Below are positions 34,038-40,279 of a stretch of DNA of 40,279 bases, piece by piece (positions within the stretch are counted from its first letter, which is position 1; each line of letters opens with the position of its first letter). The position numbers were made by a program, and so were the translations under genes. Below the pieces are notes generated by a model that did not search any database, had not been told where the DNA came from, and saw nothing but the letters and a program-made list of their open reading frames with translations. The stretch lies in assembly GCA_045533175.1 (NCBI GenBank), contig JAZSHJ010000060.1, positions 1-40,279 of the forward strand, in the 5' to 3' direction. This DNA comes from SIG588 sp045533175 (lineage in GTDB: Bacteria > Bacillota > Clostridia > Oscillospirales > Acutalibacteraceae).

Positions 34038-35230
34038 GCGCTGTTCTCCTCTGCGGCCGTTTCGTTATTCGTTTGTTCTTCCCGTTCACGGCGCACCCGC
34101 GTGCGGTATGCGATCAGATCCGATAACAGCACTTTCAGCACCGCCACCACAGGCACACCGAGCAAGACGCCCCCGAAGCCTGCAATGCCGCCGCCCACCG
34201 TGACCGCAAACAGCACGTAAATGGGACGGATACCGACCGATTGTCCGAAAATACGCGGTTGCAACAAGTTGCTGTCCACCTGTTGGATCACCACGATATA
34301 GATCGCGAGGAACACCGCCATGCCGATTTCACCGTTCAACAGCAGAATAAGCACCGTGATCACACCGCTTATGATCGCACCGAAATACGGCACAATGTTT
34401 GCAAGTCCCACAAAGATCGCAAACGCCAACGGATACGGAATACGGGAAATATACATGCCGGGAATCAACAGAACGCACACACACAGCGCATCCACCATCA
34501 TGCTGTAGATATAACGGGTAAAGATATCGCTGGCTTTGTGCACGTAACGCGACGTCAACTTCACCGCACGTTCAGGCAAAAACGCCTCGCCCACGCGGCG
34601 ACCGCCGGCCAGCAGATTATCCCGCCCTGCCAGCATATACACCGATACGATAAAGGCCAGCAACACATTAATGAGCGAGCCCGTGATGCTGATGATGTCG
34701 GAAAGATACCCGATCACGCTTTCCACCGTAAGGTGGCTAAGCAAGAAGTCGTATACCCCGTTCACGATCTCCTGTACGTCCACCGATTCAAATATCGCGC
34801 CTTCGCCGCTGTATTCTTCCAGAAATTTCACCACGTTGGCGTAATAGGTGGGCAGGTTTTCGATCAACCCGCGGATCGCTTCGATCAACGCCGGCAAAAC
34901 GACCGCGACGATCACCGCGATCACACCGAGGAACAGCAGATACACCGCAACCAGCGACCACGCACGGGCGGTCTTTTGCCAAAACGGCGCTTTGGCTTTG
35001 CGGATCAGCCGTTCAATGGCGTTGCACGGACGATAGAGCAAAAAAGCAATGATCAAGCCGCCGACAAACGGGGACAAAATGTCGAAGATCTTGCCGACAT
35101 AGTGGAGCATCATCGACGGCGCGCTGATAAGGCGGAAGATCACCACCACCGCGAGCGCCCACAAAAGTGCCGCCCACCAGCGCCTGTCGATCAGCCCTCT
35201 CAAGCGGGAAGGTTTCTTGTCATTCATCAT
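34034..35230 (-). CDS. AI-2E family transporter (UPF0118-type permease)
   Basis: A 398-aa membrane protein with about eight helices and the long hydrophilic loop typical of AI-2E proteins (VLPALIEAIRGLIENLPTYY). The conserved C-terminal part reads VGLANIVPYFGAIISG, then IQQVDSNLLQPRIFGQSVG. Members export small solutes or Na+; the true substrate here is unknown, and the AI-2 name is historical. The ATG at 35230 follows AAAGGGG by 6 bases and lies inside the end of dus. Confidence 0.88.
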   Translation of the reverse strand: MMNDKKPSRLRGLIDRRWWAALLWALAVVVIFRLISAPSMMLHYVGKIFDILSPFVGGLIIAFLLYRPCNAIERLIRKAKAPFWQKTARAWSLVAVYLLFLGVIAVIVAVVLPALIEAIRGLIENLPTYYANVVKFLEEYSGEGAIFESVDVQEIVNGVYDFLLSHLTVESVIGYLSDIISITGSLINVLLAFIVSVYMLAGRDNLLAGGRRVGEAFLPERAVKLTSRYVHKASDIFTRYIYSMMVDALCVCVLLIPGMYISRIPYPLAFAIFVGLANIVPYFGAIISGVITVLILLLNGEIGMAVFLAIYIVVIQQVDSNLLQPRIFGQSVGIRPIYVLFAVTVGGGIAGFGGVLLGVPVVAVLKVLLSDLIAYRTRVRREREEQTNNETAAEENSA

Positions 35231-36206
35231 GCATATCCCCTTTCTCGTTTGCGCGGATCACCCGTTCGCACAACACGGCCAGTTCCTCCAACGTGCAAAG
35301 CGAGGAGGCTTCTGCCCGCCATGCGGCCGCGCCGCGCCATCCTTTCAAATACCAAGCCGTGTGCTTGCGCGCTTCGCGCAATGCCACCCGTTCGCCCTTC
35401 CATTTCGCCGCCATCGCAATTTGACGATACAACACGTTCATGCGCACCGCAATCGGCGGTGGCGGAAGCAGGCGCCCTTCGTTCAAATACGCTTCGATCT
35501 CCTGAAACACCCACGGCGAGCCGAGCGCCCCGCGCCCGACCATCAACAGATCGCATCCCGTTTCTTCCAACATACGCGCCGCCGAACGGGCGTCGGTCAC
35601 ATCGCCGTTGGCGATCACGGGAATGTGCAACGCCTGCTTCACCGCGCGGATACCCGCCGTGTCCACCGGCGGAGCATACATCTGGTCCCGCGTGCGGCCG
35701 TGTACCGTCACGGCGGCGGCACCCGCCGCTTCGCAGGCAAGCGCCACTTGAACCGCGTTCTTTTCGTCGGCATTGTATCCCAGTCGAATCTTCGCCGTCA
35801 CGGGAACATCCACCGCCGCCACCGTGGCCGCCACCAAGCGGCCGCACAGGTCGGGATCGCGCAGAAGCGCGCTGCCGCTGCCGTTGCCCGCGATCTTCGG
35901 GGCGGGACACCCCATGTTGATATCCAACCAGTCGGGAGATGCCGCCATCGCGAGTTCCGCCGCACGCGCCATGGTGTCGGGTTCGTTGCCGAACAACTGC
36001 ACCGCCGACGGACGTTCCTCATCGTCCAGCACCATCAGTTCCCCGCTTTTGCGGTCGCCGAAACTCAAGCCCTTGCTGCTCACCATCTCGCTTACGGTGA
36101 ACGCCGCACCGTATCCGCGGCACAGAAGGCGAAACGCACGGTCCGCCACCCCCGCCATCGGTGCAAGTGCCGCATGGGCATCCATTGTGATTTGTCCGAT
36201 CTTCAA
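35220..36206 (-). CDS. dusB: tRNA-dihydrouridine synthase
   Basis: A 328-aa flavoenzyme. The FMN barrel starts LAPMAGVADRAFRLL; the catalytic-Cys motif is LDINMGCPAPKIAGNGSGSA; then VTAKIRLGYN, VHGRTRDQMY, IANGDVTD and LMVGRGALGSPWVF, all Dus signatures. It reduces uridine in the tRNA D loop using NADPH. The most common Firmicute form is DusB; the subtype is not certain. The start codon is TTG 36206, with GGAGAG 6 bases before it. It is first in an operon with the AI-2E protein (11-base overlap) and the dockerin esterase. Confidence 0.9.
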   Translation of the reverse strand: MKIGQITMDAHAALAPMAGVADRAFRLLCRGYGAAFTVSEMVSSKGLSFGDRKSGELMVLDDEERPSAVQLFGNEPDTMARAAELAMAASPDWLDINMGCPAPKIAGNGSGSALLRDPDLCGRLVAATVAAVDVPVTAKIRLGYNADEKNAVQVALACEAAGAAAVTVHGRTRDQMYAPPVDTAGIRAVKQALHIPVIANGDVTDARSAARMLEETGCDLLMVGRGALGSPWVFQEIEAYLNEGRLLPPPPIAVRMNVLYRQIAMAAKWKGERVALREARKHTAWYLKGWRGAAAWRAEASSLCTLEELAVLCERVIRANEKGDMHDE

Positions 36207-36251
36207 AATGTTCTCTCCATTTTTTACTGTGTATAACTATACTTATTATAG

Positions 36252-36280
36252 AGTATAGCCCAAAACCGGCGTGCGGTCAA
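36252..36280 (-). promoter_or_regulatory. Promoter of the dus operon
   Basis: On the minus strand TTGACC (36280-36275) and TATACT (36257-36252) are 17 bases apart. Confidence 0.8.
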
Positions 36281-36307
36281 GGGGTGGGCGAAATTTTTCG
36301 GTTGCTC

Positions 36308-36336
36308 TTGTAAGTTTTCAACATCCGTGGTATACT
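36308..36336 (+). promoter_or_regulatory. Promoter of the SNF2 gene
   Basis: TTGTAA (36308-36313) and TATACT (36331-36336) are 17 bases apart, 31 bases before the GTG start and divergent from the dus promoter. Confidence 0.6.
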
Positions 36337-36367
36337 ATACTGATACCTTTGAAACGGTGGTGATTCG

Positions 36368-39523
<3,156 letters not shown>

Positions 39524-39528
39524 TGTAT

Positions 39529-39564
39529 AGAGGGCCAAAATCCAAAAGTTTCGGCCCTCTTTTG
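39529..39564 (+). terminator. Rho-independent terminator after the SNF2 gene
   Basis: The 8-bp stem agagggcc (39529-39536) pairs with ggccctct (39553-39560), with further A-T pairs inside a long loop and TTTTG after it. Confidence 0.75.
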
Positions 39565-39603
39565 TTCATGTTTAACAAATATATAAAAGTTTGTAGAAAA
39601 CTA

Positions 39604-39632
39604 TTGACTTTTTGAACGCCGCTTGCTATACT
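39604..39632 (+). promoter_or_regulatory. Strong promoter of the leader region
   Basis: TTGACT (39604-39609) and TATACT (39627-39632) are 17 bases apart. Only very short frames follow inside the window, so the main product lies beyond 40279 or is an RNA. Confidence 0.8.
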
Positions 39633-39666
39633 GTAAGTGACAAAAGGAGAAAGGAGTGAGGCACCG

Positions 39667-39768
39667 ATGAAGATCGTAGCGTTGTATTTCGGCTTGGCAT
39701 CGTATAGGCGGGCACTCCCTCCGGAAAAGGTAAGGTTCCCACTTAAAACTTACAGTATCGATGCATAA
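39667..39768 (+). CDS. 33-aa leader-type open frame ending inside a terminator
   Basis: ATG at 39667 follows AAAGGAG and a CACCG spacer and encodes 33 residues (MKIVALYFGLASYRRALPPE, then KVRFPLKTYSIDA). The TAA (39766-39768) lies in the 5' arm of the following terminator (39760-39771). A ribosome finishing this frame would cover that arm and block the hairpin, so translation should favour read-through. The ribosome-binding GGAGTG (39654-39659) can pair with CACTCC (39714-39719) inside the frame. The peptide is not one I recognise. Leader-peptide control is inference. Confidence 0.55.
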   Translation: MKIVALYFGLASYRRALPPEKVRFPLKTYSIDA

Positions 39769-39806
39769 GCCGAATCTGCAAACAGGCTTATGCATCTTTT
39801 ATTTTT
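39760..39806 (+). terminator. Rho-independent terminator/attenuator in the leader region
   Basis: The perfect 12-bp stem GATGCATAAGCC (39760-39771) with GGCTTATGCATC (39785-39796), 13-base loop, then TTTTATTTTT. It lies in the middle of the leader, before further ribosome-binding modules, as an attenuator would. Confidence 0.85.
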
Positions 39807-39833
39807 CCTGCGCGTGAGAGAGGGGTGGGTCCG

Positions 39834-39896
39834 ATGAAGAGTGAAGAAATCATACAGTCCGTTCGTCGGGCTGTACCTCAAACAGAAAATGAATAA
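39834..39896 (+). CDS. 20-aa leader-type open frame
   Basis: ATG at 39834 follows GAGAGGGGTGGG and encodes MKSEEIIQSVRRAVPQTENE. The spacer GTCCG resembles the CACCG before the 33-aa frame. The frame contains a hairpin (acagtccg/cgggctgt, about 39853-39874). Its last codons form the 5' arm of a second one (CCTCAAAC 39876-39883 with GTTTGAGG 39904-39911). No T run follows directly. It may be a second leader peptide or part of a structured RNA. Confidence 0.4.
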   Translation: MKSEEIIQSVRRAVPQTENE

Positions 39897-39954
39897 AAGA
39901 ACGGTTTGAGGCAGCGTCCTTTCATACGTATTTCATGACAATGTGACCAAATCG

Positions 39955-40122
39955 GAAAGGAATGAGTCCCGTGATCCGGGTGTAAAAAACCTTATCTGCA
40001 ATGGCCATCCAACGTAAACGTGAATTTTGAAAGGAATGAGTCCCGTGTACGGGCAGTAAACGTTCGATAAAAATAACCACCCGTAAAAACAGAAAGGAAT
40101 GAGTCCCGTGCACAGGGCGTAA
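39955..40122 (+). repeat. Three tandem copies of a ribosome-binding/mini-ORF module
   Basis: GAAAGGAATGAGTCCCGTG occurs identically at 39955, 40029 and 40092, spaced 74 and 63 bases. Each copy continues into a CCC...GGG hairpin and TAA at the same distance. In frame they read GTG ATC CGG GTG TAA, GTG TAC GGG CAG TAA and GTG CAC AGG GCG TAA. An ATG three codons earlier is in the same frame, giving MSPVIRV, MSPVYGQ and MSPVHRA. The spacers between copies are unrelated. Two weaker versions of the GAAAGGAATGAG part stand before the 33- and 20-aa frames. Confidence 0.8.
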
Positions 40123-40279
40123 TGTTCCGTTAAACCGACGATGCACACACCCGTGAGAAGACTGTCCCGATGACCACCATCGTTTGACGAACGGATCGAG
40201 AGCAAAGGCTCTGCGAAAAATCGGTGGTAAAATTCGACAGAGAACTCCACCGCGCGGCACACAGGATGTCGATGCGGCA
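40123..40279 (+). other. Structured stretch after the repeats, no gene seen
   Basis: A possible further mini-frame starts at ATG 40170 (MTTIV, TGA 40185-40187) after AGAAGACTGTCCCG. It can fold on itself (CGATG/CATCG). A larger stem, ACCACC (40173-40178) with GGTGGT (40223-40228), would enclose a hairpin AGAGC-AAAG-GCTCT (40199-40212). No longer convincing frame reaches the window end on the plus strand. A minus-strand frame is open across 39922-40262 but has no ribosome-binding site and reads through the repeats. Confidence 0.4.

Noticed and set aside
39628..39758. MITE or insertion sequence bounded by the 11-base inverted repeat
   Set aside because: There is no target duplication, the left copy is part of a promoter, and the content is a leader frame. 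A regulatory origin fits better.
39955..40110. CRISPR array
   Set aside because: Only three copies of a 19-base repeat, with unequal spacers (55 and 44 bases), and each repeat is a ribosome-binding plus start module. No cas genes are visible.
39922..40262. Minus-strand protein gene across the right-edge repeats
   Set aside because: Two long minus frames are open, but neither has a ribosome-binding site or a family resemblance, and the internal repeats in the peptide only mirror the DNA repeats.

Overview
The window looks like chromosomal DNA of an anaerobic, probably gut-dwelling Firmicute, most likely an uncultured Oscillospiraceae/Ruminococcaceae-type Clostridium. The reasons are GC-rich genes with Shine-Dalgarno starts and clear sigma-A promoters (TTGACA-N17-TATAAT), a clostridial-order Rnf operon (rnfCDGEAB), a dockerin-bearing esterase, ECF-type vitamin uptake and several cytosolic glycoside hydrolases. 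No rRNA, phage, insertion sequence or CRISPR array is visible.

Layout. 1-1370 is a visibly more AT-rich segment with a truncated gene end, an XRE repressor and a broken SLOG-family (DUF1273-like) gene; it looks like an accessory patch. 1384-10160 holds a large cytosolic GH2 enzyme, a PutP-type Na+ symporter, a Thr-rich lipoprotein, a sugar kinase fused to an AraC DNA-binding domain, and a cytidine-deaminase-family gene. 10165-10422 is a Met-Glu-Val tRNA operon with a consensus promoter. 10521-16300 is one Rnf operon (NusG-II protein, Gx protein, RnfC, D, G, E, A, B). 16479-18000 holds a 56-aa membrane peptide and a cobalamin-riboswitch-controlled pair (ECF S component plus DUF4430 lipoprotein). 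18031-21659 encodes a heterodimeric ABC exporter. 21825-26105 holds a CofE-like ligase and the TrkA/TrkH potassium system. 26210-30077 has a small protein and a GH39-SGNH-GH43 operon. 30168-36280 holds a membrane-anchored beta-propeller protein and an operon of Dus, an AI-2E-type exporter and a secreted dockerin esterase. 36308-39564 is a SWIM-SNF2 ATPase.

The last 680 bases (39600-40279) hold no ordinary gene. They start with a strong promoter and contain five copies of a GARAGGRRTGRG ribosome-binding module. Each copy precedes a very short open frame (33, 20, 4, 4 and 4 codons from the nearest start). The first frame ends inside a Rho-independent terminator. This looks like a translation-coupled leader or structured RNA for a gene beyond the window edge. 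I could not match it to a family I know, and it is my main candidate for something undescribed.

How the genes fit together. Rnf links ferredoxin and NAD(H) to a transmembrane Na+ or H+ gradient, which the PutP-type symporter and the Trk system can use. The hydrolases and esterases break down hemicellulose-like material, with one exported enzyme that may dock on a scaffold and several cytosolic ones. Cobalamin is imported under riboswitch control. Most gene ends are closed by strong, often bidirectional, hairpin terminators.
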